64,000 bases of DNA from NCBI RefSeq assembly GCF_011090185.1, contig NZ_JAAFGS010000011.1, forward strand, positions 52,270 through 116,269, written 5' to 3'. Below the pieces are notes generated by a model that searched no databases, was not told where the DNA came from, and saw only the letters and a list, made by a program, of their open reading frames with translations. The DNA is from Saccharibacillus alkalitolerans. GTDB taxonomy: Bacteria > Bacillota > Bacilli > Paenibacillales > Paenibacillaceae. Positions 1-8,627 of this stretch are shown piece by piece. How positions within the stretch are numbered: the stretch's first letter is position 1; each line of letters begins with the position of its first letter. The position numbers and the translations under genes were made by a program.

Positions 1-1153
1 CAAGACCAAGGTCGAACGATCGGGCTTCGTCGCCGATGTTGAACAGGGCGGCATAGCGCTCTTTATCCGGACCTTCGGCCGTCCAGAGGATCAGGTCTCC
101 TTCGCGCAGCGCTTCCCGCGCGCCGCGGCTTTCGCGATGCATTCGCAGCACGTCGCGGTTGGTCAGCAGAGACAGCGTCCAATCGTCGCAGTCCCGCAGC
201 TCGCCGCCGAAGATCAGCGGAGAACGGAAAATGCTCCACAGCGACATCATCGTCAGCTGCTCGTCGCGGGTAAAGCGGGTCCAGCGGTCGGATCCGCCGC
301 CGTCGACGGACCGTATGCCGATATGGCCCAGCGGCAGCATGTCACAGTCCGGCCAGCAGCCGGGCTGCGGCACGCCCTGCCAGGTCCGGCAGCGATCGAA
401 CATGTCGAGCAGCAGCGGCCACAGATCCCAGAAGTCGTCCGTGACGCGCCACATATTGGCGTGTTCCGCGAAAAAGTCCGCATACTCGATCGGAGCGGGT
501 CCAGGAGACAGACTCAGCACCATAGGACGGCCGCAGCGCTTGATTGCCCGGGAAATGAGCTCGATCTCCGGCTGATGGGTATCGTACAGCCGGGAAGCCG
601 CGATGTCGTCTACTTTAACCAGGTCGACGCCCCACTGCGCGTAAAGCTCGAACAACGAATCGTAATATGCTTGAGCGCCTTCCTTGGAAGCATCGACGCC
701 GTACATGTCGGTGTTCCAGGGACAGATGGAATTGGGGTGCGCGATGTCCCGCGCCGTCGCGGACGTCTTCAGGATCGGGGAAGCGGCATGAACGGCCTGA
801 CGCGGAACGCCGCGCATGATGTGAATGCCGAATTTAAGTCCCAGTCCGTGCACGTAATCGGCCAGCGGCTTGAATCCCCGTCCGCCCGCAGCGGAAGGAA
901 AACGGTTCTCGGCCGGCATCAGCCGCGAGTGTTCGTCCATGATCAGGGGAACAAAAGGCCGATACTGCGAAGAATTGGCATACGGCTCATACCATTGAAT
1001 ATCCACCGTAACGTACTGCCAGCCGAATTCTTTGAGATGCCGAGCCATATATTCCGCGTTGCCGCGAACTTCTTCTTCCGTTACGGCCGCGCCGTAACAA
1101 TCCCAGCTGTTCCAGCCGAGCGGCGGAAGAGGGGCTGACAGTTTATGATCCAT
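1..1153 (-). CDS. Alpha-galactosidase, GH27 family (3' part outside window)
   Basis: Reading the minus strand from ATG at 1153 gives an open frame to the window edge, so about 384 residues are seen and the C-terminus is missing. The start follows an AAAGGAG ribosome binding site. The N-terminus PPLGWNSWDCYGA is the GH27 signature. KVDD has the expected nucleophile Asp at about residue 182, and VTDDFW at about 237-242 supplies the acid/base Asp. GH27 enzymes release terminal alpha-linked galactose, for example from galactomannan or raffinose sugars. No signal peptide is seen, so it probably acts on imported oligosaccharides. It lies 140 bases downstream of an AraC regulator and a GH43 gene on the same strand, suggesting a hemicellulose side-chain operon. 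The family is clear; alpha-N-acetylgalactosaminidase activity is not excluded. Confidence 0.88.
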   Translation of the reverse strand, partial: MDHKLSAPLPPLGWNSWDCYGAAVTEEEVRGNAEYMARHLKEFGWQYVTVDIQWYEPYANSSQYRPFVPLIMDEHSRLMPAENRFPSAAGGRGFKPLADYVHGLGLKFGIHIMRGVPRQAVHAASPILKTSATARDIAHPNSICPWNTDMYGVDASKEGAQAYYDSLFELYAQWGVDLVKVDDIAASRLYDTHQPEIELISRAIKRCGRPMVLSLSPGPAPIEYADFFAEHANMWRVTDDFWDLWPLLLDMFDRCRTWQGVPQPGCWPDCDMLPLGHIGIRSVDGGGSDRWTRFTRDEQLTMMSLWSIFRSPLIFGGELRDCDDWTLSLLTNRDVLRMHRESRGAREALREGDLILWTAEGPDKERYAALFNIGDEARSFDLGL

Positions 1154-1293
1154 AATGAATCTCCTTTGATCGTCATTGATTTTTATTGCTCATGCACTTT
1201 TATAATAGCGGAGCAATGAAACCGTATCCATAACGATTTTGATTCGGAACTTGTACGATATTGCTCTCCCGGAACCTTCGCTGGCCAAGCCGT

Positions 1294-2175
1294 TCAATCC
1301 AGGAAAAGTTTGCGGTACAGCAGGCTTTCGCTGCCGTGACGAAATTCGCCGGGCGTCAGTCCGGTCATCCGGCGAAAAGTTTTGATCAAATAACTTCCGC
1401 TCGAGTAGCCGACCCGCTGCGCGATATTCTCGATGCCCAGCTCCGTGCCCCGCAGCAGTTCCATCGCTTTTTCGATACGAATTCGTGCGAGATACACCCC
1501 CGGCGTCATTCCGACAGAGGAAGAAAAGCGCCGGATCAGATGGTATTTGGACAGTCCGACATGTTCCGCCAGCTGGTCGATGCTGACCATGTCCGCATAA
1601 TCGCGTTCGATGAATTCGGCGGCATGCCGGATATTCTCGGGCCAGTTCGAGCGGCTGCGCGAATTTACGACCTGCGCGCGAACCAATTCGGTCATGAACT
1701 GATATACGCAGGAGGAGGCAATCAGCGGATCGGAGATTCTCCCCGCCGCTGCATCGGTCACGATCATGCGCAGCATCCGGACCGGCGCGCTGTCGGAGGA
1801 CAGCCGGGGAACGATGCCCGCTTCGCGCCGGTATTTTTGCCAGTAAGGCAGAATCGTGTCGGGCCGGAACAGCAAAAACAGAAAGGTCCACGGCGCTTCG
1901 GCCGACGAATCGTAGTAGTAACGGTGCGGACCGGGAATTTCGGCGAGAAAAGCCTGTCCGGCCGAAATGCGGTGCTTCCGGCCTTCCGCTTCGTATACCC
2001 CTTCGCCGGACAGCGTATATTGGAACAGCAGCAGGGGGCCGTCCGTTCGTCTCAGCCCGTCCCAATCGTAGTCGGATCGGTCCACCGTATCGCAGCCTAC
2101 CGCAAATAAGCGGCAGAGCGGCAGCTCTTCGTGTTCGGTGAACCGAAATCCGTAAGTGCCTCTGGCAATCTCCAT
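1294..2175 (-). CDS. AraC-family transcriptional regulator
   Basis: A 293-residue protein. The N-terminal half is a cupin-like sugar-sensing arm (motif LLLFQYTLSGEGVYE, then GQAFLAEIPGPHRYYY). The C-terminal 100 residues hold two helix-turn-helix units, the first in IDQLAEHVGLSKYHLIRRF and the second in IENIAQRVGYSSGSYLIKTF, the canonical AraC/XylS DNA-binding domain. I chose the ATG at 2175 because GGAGG lies 7 bases upstream; the frame stays open to 2259 but has no better start. It sits 31 bases after the GH43 gene and before the GH27 gene on the same strand, so it most likely activates these glycosidase genes in response to a plant sugar. The inducer is not readable from sequence. Confidence 0.9.
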   Translation of the reverse strand: MEIARGTYGFRFTEHEELPLCRLFAVGCDTVDRSDYDWDGLRRTDGPLLLFQYTLSGEGVYEAEGRKHRISAGQAFLAEIPGPHRYYYDSSAEAPWTFLFLLFRPDTILPYWQKYRREAGIVPRLSSDSAPVRMLRMIVTDAAAGRISDPLIASSCVYQFMTELVRAQVVNSRSRSNWPENIRHAAEFIERDYADMVSIDQLAEHVGLSKYHLIRRFSSSVGMTPGVYLARIRIEKAMELLRGTELGIENIAQRVGYSSGSYLIKTFRRMTGLTPGEFRHGSESLLYRKLFLD

Positions 2176-2206
2176 GATGCGCCTCCTTTCCCGGCCTCGT
2201 CTAAGC

Positions 2207-3700
2207 TTATGCGTATTCGCATTTGAAATTCGTGAACTCGGCTTCCGCTTCCGGCCCATAGGCGTAAAGCCCGATCAGCACGCCCGTGAAGCCTCCCGCG
2301 ACTTCGGAAGACAGATAGCGGGTCTGAGCCGTTCCGAGCGAAATTTCCTGCCCGCCAACAACGACGGAGAAACGATAACGTTCGGCGTCCGAACGGACGA
2401 TCAGCGTGGCCCGGCCTTCAATGGCGAGATCCGCCGTATGCTCGACGGATTTGATATCTCCGACATTCAGGCGTTCGATCGCCCGGAGTCCGGAAGCGTT
2501 CCGGCGAACCGCCAAGTCGTAGTGATGGTTTTCGTCCATATACAGCGTAATTCCTGCTTCGCCGTCCCCGCTCAGTTTGATATCGCAGGCGATCTCGGCT
2601 TCGAAATCTTTCTGCCGAATGCCGACAAAAGTCGGAGAAGCCGGCATATCCAGGGAGACTTCCGTGCCCTTCAAGACCAGCTTATCCGATTCCGTTCGGT
2701 AATTTTCCGCACGCGGATGGCGTAAATAACACCAATCCAGCGTCCAGTCCGTGCTGCCGAACGTCTCGACCTTGTTCTCGCGCTGCACGACCGTTTCGGG
2801 GATGCGATCGGTCTGGAACCGGCTCAGCACGGTGCCGTCTTGTCCGGCAGTAAACCATCCGTCTTCGCCGAAGGTCACCGGAGTCAAGAAAACTTCGCGC
2901 CCCAGATGGTGATAAGTCATCCAGCGTCCGATCTGGCGGAATCCCAAATGCAGCATCCACCAGTTTCCTTCGCCGTCCTGCACGAGGTCGCCGTGACCGA
3001 CTCCCTGCAGCTCGTATCCGCCGAGATTGCGGTTGGTCAGCACGGGATTGGCCGGATACGCCTCGAACGGTCCGGACAGCGATTCGCCCCGCGCGTACAC
3101 GACCATGTGGCCGTACTCCGTGCCGCCTTCCGCCGCTATCAGATAATAACGCCCGTCGATTTTGTACATATGAGGGCTTTCCAGATAACGTCCGCCGGCG
3201 CCCTGCCAGACGGAGCGGCTGGGCGAGCGTTTCGCTCCCGTCTCGATGTCGATCTCGCACTGCACGACGCCGCCGATCCCGTCGTCGCCTACCCCGTTGC
3301 TCATAAAGTAAGCCCGCCCGTCTTCAAAATACAGATCCGGATCGATGCCGCCTTGATCGACATAGACCGGATCCGACCATTCGCCGTAAATGTCGTCGGT
3401 CCACACGTAAAAGTTCTGGCGCGTCGTATCGTTGGTCGTCGTCATATAAAATCGACCGCCGTGATGCCGGATCGTCGGGGCGAATACGCCGCCGGAGCTG
3501 TTGACCCCGCCGAGCCGAACCTGGCTTTCGCGGGTCAGACAGTGTCCGATCTGCGTCCAGTTAATCAGATCTTTGCTTTCGAAGAGCGGGACGCCGGGAA
3601 AATAGTGAAAGGAGCTGCAGACGAGATAATAAGTGTCTCCGGCTCTGCATACGCTGGGATCGGGGTAAAAGCCTTTGACGACGGGATTGCTGTAATTCAT
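2207..3700 (-). CDS. GH43 beta-xylosidase / alpha-L-arabinofuranosidase
   Basis: A 497-residue glycosidase with a five-bladed propeller GH43 domain (about 1-300) and a C-terminal beta-sandwich of the XynB type (about 320-497). The expected triad is visible: general base D14 in FYPDPS, pKa modulator D120 in GIDPDLYF, and general acid E174 in YLESPHMYK. Family members remove xylose or arabinose from xylo-oligosaccharides. No signal peptide is seen, so it is likely cytoplasmic and works on imported oligomers, feeding xylAB elsewhere in this window. It is the first gene of a minus-strand group (GH43, AraC, GH27). Substrate choice between xylose and arabinose cannot be settled by eye. Confidence 0.92.
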   Translation of the reverse strand: MNYSNPVVKGFYPDPSVCRAGDTYYLVCSSFHYFPGVPLFESKDLINWTQIGHCLTRESQVRLGGVNSSGGVFAPTIRHHGGRFYMTTTNDTTRQNFYVWTDDIYGEWSDPVYVDQGGIDPDLYFEDGRAYFMSNGVGDDGIGGVVQCEIDIETGAKRSPSRSVWQGAGGRYLESPHMYKIDGRYYLIAAEGGTEYGHMVVYARGESLSGPFEAYPANPVLTNRNLGGYELQGVGHGDLVQDGEGNWWMLHLGFRQIGRWMTYHHLGREVFLTPVTFGEDGWFTAGQDGTVLSRFQTDRIPETVVQRENKVETFGSTDWTLDWCYLRHPRAENYRTESDKLVLKGTEVSLDMPASPTFVGIRQKDFEAEIACDIKLSGDGEAGITLYMDENHHYDLAVRRNASGLRAIERLNVGDIKSVEHTADLAIEGRATLIVRSDAERYRFSVVVGGQEISLGTAQTRYLSSEVAGGFTGVLIGLYAYGPEAEAEFTNFKCEYA

Positions 3701-3718
3701 TCCGCACCTCTTTTTCTG

Positions 3719-3845
3719 AATTCATATTTTTATGAATTGTAAATTTATCGCGACTAAGCAAATTAAACAGTATCCTCGGAAAGCTTACAATATGATAAAG
3801 TTGGATCAGCCGCTAAAATCAATTCAATGAATATAATTGTGAATT
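3719..3845. promoter_or_regulatory. Divergent control region with AATTCA/TGAATT inverted repeats
   Basis: The 170-base AT-rich gap between the divergent GH43 gene and the ArsR-like regulator holds two inverted repeats of the same half-sites: AATTCAT-N6-ATGAATT at 3719-3738 and AATTCA-N13-TGAATT at 3821-3845. They are plausible operators for the adjacent ArsR-like or AraC regulator. Half-site identity is seen; the protein that binds is inferred. Confidence 0.4.
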
Positions 3846-3870
3846 CAACAGGCGGACGGAGGAGAAGGCC

Positions 3871-4800
3871 ATGATCAAAGCGAACGGCAGAGCCGAATTT
3901 ATGCCGCTGTACGAGGCGCTGGCGAGCGAGGTAAGATGGAAAATGATGAGCCTCATTGCCGAAGGCGAAATCAATGCCAAAGATCTTGCGGCGAAGATGA
4001 ATCTTAGTCCGTCGATCGTGACCCTGCATATCCGCAAGCTGGAGCAGGCGGGGCTGATCGGAAGCCGCCGGGTTCGATTGAACGGCGGCACGCACAAGCT
4101 GTGTTTTCTCAAGCAGAAAAAGATCGAAATCGAACTTCCCTCCTCCCGCGAAGAGTCGAAAGTAAGGGAGCAGACGATCGCGATCGGTCATTACACGGCG
4201 TTCGACGTGTATCCCACCTGCGGGCTGGGCACACTGGAGAAGGAAATCGGCGTCTGGGACGATCCGCGCTACTTCCTCGATCCCGAACGGGTGCAGGCCG
4301 CGATTCTGTGGTTCGGACGTGGATTTGTCGAGTATAAGACGCCGAATTATCTGCTGCCGGAACAAACGGCGGAGGCGATCGAGATTTCGATGGAGCTGGC
4401 TTCGGAAGCCCCGGGCCTGCGCGACGATTGGCCCTCGGATATCGGCATTGCGTTCAACGGCATCTTTCTTGGCACCTGGACCAGCCCGGCCGATTTCGGC
4501 CGCGCCGCGCGGGGCAAATACACGCCGCCCTGGTGGCACCGGAACGTGAACCAGTACGGCCTGTTGAAAACGATCCGGATCGACGTCGCAGGCACTTTTA
4601 TCGACGGGGAACGCTTATCGGATATCACGGTGGAGGACATTCGGCTGGGAGAACCGTTTTGGACGCTGCGTTTCGAAGTCGACGAGCAGGCGGCCAACGT
4701 AGGCGGACTGACGCTTTACGGGGCGGGCTTCGGCAATCACGATCAGGATATCTTGATCCGCGTTCATATCAGCGACAGCGAAAAGGAAGGGAAAGAATGA
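3871..4800 (+). CDS. ArsR-like winged-helix transcriptional regulator with large C-terminal domain
   Basis: A 309-residue protein. Residues 10-75 form an ArsR-type winged helix (LAAKMNLSPSIVTLHIRKLEQAGLI). The remaining 230 residues form an extra domain rich in aromatic residues (YFLDPERVQAAILWFGRGFVEY, TPPWWHRNVNQYG), far longer than a normal 100-residue ArsR protein; it lacks the Cys/His metal sites of classical ArsR/SmtB sensors. An effector-sensing role, for a sugar or sugar derivative, is inferred. The start follows GGAGGAGAAGG. The stop overlaps the next start (ATGA), so it is translationally coupled to the CE2-type esterase, suggesting it controls that gene or the divergent GH43 operon. 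Confidence 0.8.
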   Translation: MIKANGRAEFMPLYEALASEVRWKMMSLIAEGEINAKDLAAKMNLSPSIVTLHIRKLEQAGLIGSRRVRLNGGTHKLCFLKQKKIEIELPSSREESKVREQTIAIGHYTAFDVYPTCGLGTLEKEIGVWDDPRYFLDPERVQAAILWFGRGFVEYKTPNYLLPEQTAEAIEISMELASEAPGLRDDWPSDIGIAFNGIFLGTWTSPADFGRAARGKYTPPWWHRNVNQYGLLKTIRIDVAGTFIDGERLSDITVEDIRLGEPFWTLRFEVDEQAANVGGLTLYGAGFGNHDQDILIRVHISDSEKEGKE

Positions 4801-5861
4801 GCGAAATGAAAAGATTCAAAGCGACCGGGGAATACGTGAAAAAGCTGGGCAGAACTTATGAATATAACGATGCATTGTGGTTGGGGTTGTCGGGGAGCGG
4901 AGCCGCTTTTTCTTTTACCGGCAAAAAAGCGGAGATCGTTCTCAAAGGCGATAACGTCGCGCCGGGCAGCGTGAATTTGGCCAGAATCGGGATTTACGTG
5001 AACGGAGCGCGGGTGATCGACGATCAGGTCGATCAAGCGCTCAAAACGTACACCGTGTTCGAAAGCGATACGGAGCAGGAAGTGAGCGTTCAGATCGTGA
5101 AACTGTCGGAGGCGGCGATGTCGACGGTCGGCATTTTGGAGATCGGGGTCGAGGCCGCGGACGGTATTAAGCCGGTGGCGGACAAGCCGCATCGCATCGA
5201 ATTTATCGGCGATTCCATCACCTGCGGTTACGGGGTAGACGAGCAGGAGGGCGAAAAGCCTTTTTCGACCGCGACGGAGGACGTGACGCAGGCTTACGCC
5301 TATTTGGCCGCCCAAGCCGTGAATGCCGATTACAGTATGGTTTCGTACAGCGGCTACGGCATCATTTCGGGCTACACGGAAAACGGAGAGAAGCTGCTGA
5401 CGCATCTGCTTCCCGATTATTACACGAAGCTGGCGAAGTCCGAAGGCCGATTGGACGGCGTGCTGGACCCGCTGGAGATCGAGTGGGATTTCGCGGCGTT
5501 CGCGCCCGATCTGATCGTGATCAATTTGGGAACGAACGACGACTCTTACGCCGGGGATCATCCGGAGCGGCAGGCGGAGTTTGCGGAACGCTATACCGAA
5601 TTTTTAAAAACGGTCAGACGCCAAAACGCCCATGTTCCCATTCTCTGCACGCTGGGAATGATGGGCGATCGGCTGTATCCGTTTGTCGAGCGGGCGGCCG
5701 CCCGTTATAGCGAAGAGTCGGGCGATTCCGACGTGTCCGTCATGAAATTCGACGTGCAGCGGGCGGAAGACGGATACGGCGCCGACTTCCATCCTTCGAA
5801 GCGCACGCATGCCAAAGCGGCGGAGAAGCTGGCGCGGCGCATCAGGGAGATTCTCGGGTAA
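4797..5861 (+). CDS. CE2-type SGNH/GDSL carbohydrate esterase
   Basis: A 354-residue protein with an N-terminal jelly-roll domain (about 1-130) and a C-terminal SGNH hydrolase domain, the layout of carbohydrate esterase family 2. The nucleophile is S140 in IGDSITCGYG, the oxyanion Asn is N247 in GTND, and the catalytic His is H332 in DFHPS. CE2 enzymes remove acetyl groups from xylan or glucomannan fragments. No signal peptide is seen, so deacetylation of imported oligosaccharides is likely. The start ATG at 4797 overlaps the stop of the ArsR-like gene. It fits with the neighbouring GH43 gene as a hemicellulose debranching set. Confidence 0.87.
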   Translation: MSEMKRFKATGEYVKKLGRTYEYNDALWLGLSGSGAAFSFTGKKAEIVLKGDNVAPGSVNLARIGIYVNGARVIDDQVDQALKTYTVFESDTEQEVSVQIVKLSEAAMSTVGILEIGVEAADGIKPVADKPHRIEFIGDSITCGYGVDEQEGEKPFSTATEDVTQAYAYLAAQAVNADYSMVSYSGYGIISGYTENGEKLLTHLLPDYYTKLAKSEGRLDGVLDPLEIEWDFAAFAPDLIVINLGTNDDSYAGDHPERQAEFAERYTEFLKTVRRQNAHVPILCTLGMMGDRLYPFVERAAARYSEESGDSDVSVMKFDVQRAEDGYGADFHPSKRTHAKAAEKLARRIREILG

Positions 5862-5885
5862 AGAAACGCGGCTGCGCGGCACGGT

Positions 5886-6290
5886 TCACAAATTGGGCTT
5901 TTCCGCCGCGGCCGGCCGGAATACCCAGACTTTGCTGAGCACGTAGTTGAACGCCATGCCGGGAACGGTCACGAGCACTTTGGCCGTCCAAACGGGCATG
6001 AACAGATCGAGCAGGGCAAGCAGCAGCGAAGTCAGCAGGGCAACGGTCGCGTTGACGACCAGGAAGCGAAGCAGCTCTCCTTTTTGTCTCGGCTGATCGG
6101 TCTTGAACGTCCATCTCCGGTTCCAGTAATAGCTGTTCGCGGTGCCGGCGGCGTAACCCGCGGCCTGGGCAAACGGTCCGATCAGACTCTGCAGCAGGAA
6201 AAAGACGACGAAATCGACGACCGTATTGGAAACGCCGACGACGGCGAAACGCAGGGGACGGGCGGAGTCTTGCTTCATTTTGAGCGGCAC
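5886..6290 (-). CDS. GtrA-family membrane protein
   Basis: A 134-residue protein with four predicted membrane segments (about 14-32, 38-55, 75-93, 103-122) and the GtrA features NTVVDF near the start and NSYYWNRRWTF in the middle. GtrA proteins are thought to flip polyprenyl-phosphate-linked sugars across the membrane. Translation begins at GTG 6290, with its GGAGG inside the last codons of the GT39 gene, so the two are coupled. The pair therefore probably delivers and attaches a sugar to an envelope polymer or lipid. Confidence 0.85.
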   Translation of the reverse strand: MPLKMKQDSARPLRFAVVGVSNTVVDFVVFFLLQSLIGPFAQAAGYAAGTANSYYWNRRWTFKTDQPRQKGELLRFLVVNATVALLTSLLLALLDLFMPVWTAKVLVTVPGMAFNYVLSKVWVFRPAAAEKPNL

Positions 6291-6294
6291 CGGA

Positions 6295-8337
6295 CTATTC
6301 CTCCTTCTTCATATCGTAAAGCTGATAGCTGTGTTCCAAGCCCAGCGCGTCGGCGACGCGGCCGATCGCGCCGGTTATGGAAGAGGAAGGGGACGCGTTT
6401 TCGTCCGTCATCCTGCCGGCGGGCCGGTCGCTCCCCCGCATCGCGTTCCAGGCGGATTCGGGGACCGGTGCCGCGTTCTCCTGTATCCAGCGGGCCAGGG
6501 GATTGTTCGAAACATGCGTTTCGCTGAGCAGCGCGTAGCGGACCTCGTCTTTGCGAACCTTGTCCCGGAGTCCTTGAATGTCGAGGGCCGGATCGACTCC
6601 CTTGAATCCGCCCCAGGCCAGCACGGGCTTGCCCGTCTGAATGATAAGCGCGTCCGCGCCGCTGTTGGACGAGGGCATGGCCGCGATGTACTTGGCATTT
6701 CCTTGATGGCGGAGCAGGTAATCGACGAGCGCTCCGTTCAGCGGTTCGCCGTCGCGGCTCCAACTGCCGCCGCCTTCCGCCAAATGAGGCGAAGCGTAAG
6801 GCTGACGGGCGCTGACGCCGTACAGGGCGGGAGTCAACGACCAATAGATCGGAGCCGCCATAAGCGCGGCAAGCCCGCAGGCGAAGGCCGCTTTCAACGC
6901 GAAGCGGCCTTTTAAGCGTCGGCGCAGCGGCGCAAGCGCAGGCAGCAGGGCCAGAACGCCGAGAGCGGCGACGGTCAAGGCGATGCGCGGAAGTTCGTCG
7001 TCGAAGGCGATGTAAGCGGCCGTACCGAAGGCGACCGCCCAGCCCGGCAGCAGCCAGGCAAGGCGCGGCGACCGCATCAGCTCGGCGAGCGCCGCGCCGG
7101 AGAGCGCCGCGATGCCCGGCGCCAGCATGATCAGGTAATAGCGGTGGAAGTATCCCGCCATGCTGAACACGACGATCATCGGCAGCAGCCAGACGGTCCA
7201 GAGCAAAATTTCAGGCCGCCGTTCGGGACGGCGGAACCAGAGCATGACTGCGCCCAGCAGCGCGAACGGAAGCAGCCAGGTGATCTGTCCGGCCAGCTTC
7301 GCGTCCAGCAGCCGCAGCGGTCCCGGCGGCCCGTCTTCGCCGACCGAGCTCATCGTGCCGGCGCTCGAAGCCGGAGCGAAGCCCCGGGCCGGACGTTCGG
7401 ACGCCTTGTCGTCCGCGGAAAAAGCGTCCGAGCTTTTCTCTTCGCTCTTCAGGCGGCCATCCAGGCCGCCGGGCAGAGCCGGAATCAGGCTGGCCTCCTG
7501 TCCCGCGATCTTGGCCGCTTCCGGCGACAGCGACACGCTGCCGCTCAGATTGCCGGTCAGACGGCCGATGCCGTTGTAGCCGAGCGCCAGCTCCAATACG
7601 GAGTTGTGCAGGCTGCTGCCCACGTACGGCCGCCGAGCTTCGGGCGTCGTATCGACCGCGGCCGCCCAGGATAACGAGACGAGCGCGAGCACCGCGGTGG
7701 CGGCGGCCAAGCGCTTCAGCGTCCGCTGCCAAGGAAGCCTGCGCGCCGCCAGCACGAACAGATACAGGGCCGGCAGCACGAGGTAGGCCTGCATCATTTT
7801 CGTGTTGAAACCGACGCCTACCAGAGCGAATGCCAGGCACAGCTGCCCCAAGCTGTCCGTACGGACGGCGCGGGTCAGCACGTGAACGGCGAGCATAAGG
7901 AAAAATACGAGCACGCTGTCCACGTTGTTCGTTCGGCTGACGGCCGCGGCGATCGGAGTAAACGTCAGGATCAGCGCGGCCAACCGCGCCGCCGTTCGAC
8001 CGAACGACGGCCGGACCGTCAGGTACAGCAGAATGACCGAACCGGCGAACGCCAGCGCCGAAGGCAGCGCCAGGCTCCAGGAATGGAGCCCCAGCAGCTT
8101 GACGCTGATCGCCTGCAGCCAGAAAGCGACCGGCGGCTTGTCGATGGAGATAAAGCCGCCGGGATCGAACGAATTGTAAAAAAAGTTATGTAGGCTCTGG
8201 GTCATGCTGGTTACGGCGGCCGTGTAGTAGGCGTTCAAGTAACCGGATTTTTCAATATTATACAGCGATAAAAAGAGAGCCGCCAGCGCAAGCGCCGCCG
8301 GAACGGGATCGATATTTTTTAGCCTTCGCAAGTCCAC
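6295..8337 (-). CDS. GT39-family (ArnT/YkcB-like) membrane glycosyltransferase
   Basis: A 680-residue multi-pass membrane protein. The N-terminal region has the GT39/PMT pattern: a first helix, then an extracytoplasmic loop with FISIDKPPVAFWLQA, and a run of hydrophobic helices up to about residue 500. The last 150 residues are soluble and probably extracytoplasmic (APVYWSLTP region onwards). Such enzymes transfer a sugar from a polyprenyl-phosphate donor to a lipid, teichoic polymer or protein outside the membrane. It is closest in layout to B. subtilis YkcB. The following GtrA gene would supply the flipped donor. No GT2-type donor synthase is seen nearby. Acceptor unknown. Confidence 0.85.
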   Translation of the reverse strand: MDLRRLKNIDPVPAALALAALFLSLYNIEKSGYLNAYYTAAVTSMTQSLHNFFYNSFDPGGFISIDKPPVAFWLQAISVKLLGLHSWSLALPSALAFAGSVILLYLTVRPSFGRTAARLAALILTFTPIAAAVSRTNNVDSVLVFFLMLAVHVLTRAVRTDSLGQLCLAFALVGVGFNTKMMQAYLVLPALYLFVLAARRLPWQRTLKRLAAATAVLALVSLSWAAAVDTTPEARRPYVGSSLHNSVLELALGYNGIGRLTGNLSGSVSLSPEAAKIAGQEASLIPALPGGLDGRLKSEEKSSDAFSADDKASERPARGFAPASSAGTMSSVGEDGPPGPLRLLDAKLAGQITWLLPFALLGAVMLWFRRPERRPEILLWTVWLLPMIVVFSMAGYFHRYYLIMLAPGIAALSGAALAELMRSPRLAWLLPGWAVAFGTAAYIAFDDELPRIALTVAALGVLALLPALAPLRRRLKGRFALKAAFACGLAALMAAPIYWSLTPALYGVSARQPYASPHLAEGGGSWSRDGEPLNGALVDYLLRHQGNAKYIAAMPSSNSGADALIIQTGKPVLAWGGFKGVDPALDIQGLRDKVRKDEVRYALLSETHVSNNPLARWIQENAAPVPESAWNAMRGSDRPAGRMTDENASPSSSITGAIGRVADALGLEHSYQLYDMKKEE

Positions 8338-8530
8338 TTGAAACTCCCTCCGAACCGAAGATCGGCGGCGGACCTCTAAGCCCGGCCGCTTTTTCCCCGT
8401 CTAATGATACTTTTAATTATAACGCCGAAGCATGAAAAGAAACTGAAAGCAAGCTTAGCGCCAGCTGAACGGAAGCCGCCCGCCGACTGTTTTGGTGGGA
8501 GAGGAATACCGGATTTTTTTTCGAAATGGG

Positions 8531-8578
8531 TATACAAAGTGTGTAAAATGAACTAATATGAACCCATATAAACGTTCA
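8531..8578 (+). promoter_or_regulatory. Possible kduI promoter and operator
   Basis: In the 290-base gap between the divergent GT39 and kduI genes, TATACA (8531) and TAATAT (8554) are 17 bases apart. Just downstream an inverted repeat TGAAC-N10-GTTCA (8559-8578) could be an operator, with a further direct TGAAC at 8548. The -35 match is weak. The rest of the gap shows nothing I recognise. Confidence 0.3.
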
Positions 8579-8627
8579 CTTCGTATCTCACCGTTTTATC
8601 CAACTTCAAATCGAAAGGATGAATATT

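Noticed and set aside
137..1138. Long plus-strand open frame of 333 codons opposite the alpha-galactosidase
   Set aside because: It is antisense to a clear GH27 gene and its translation is Arg/Gln/His-rich without motifs; many such shadows occur across the GC-rich window.
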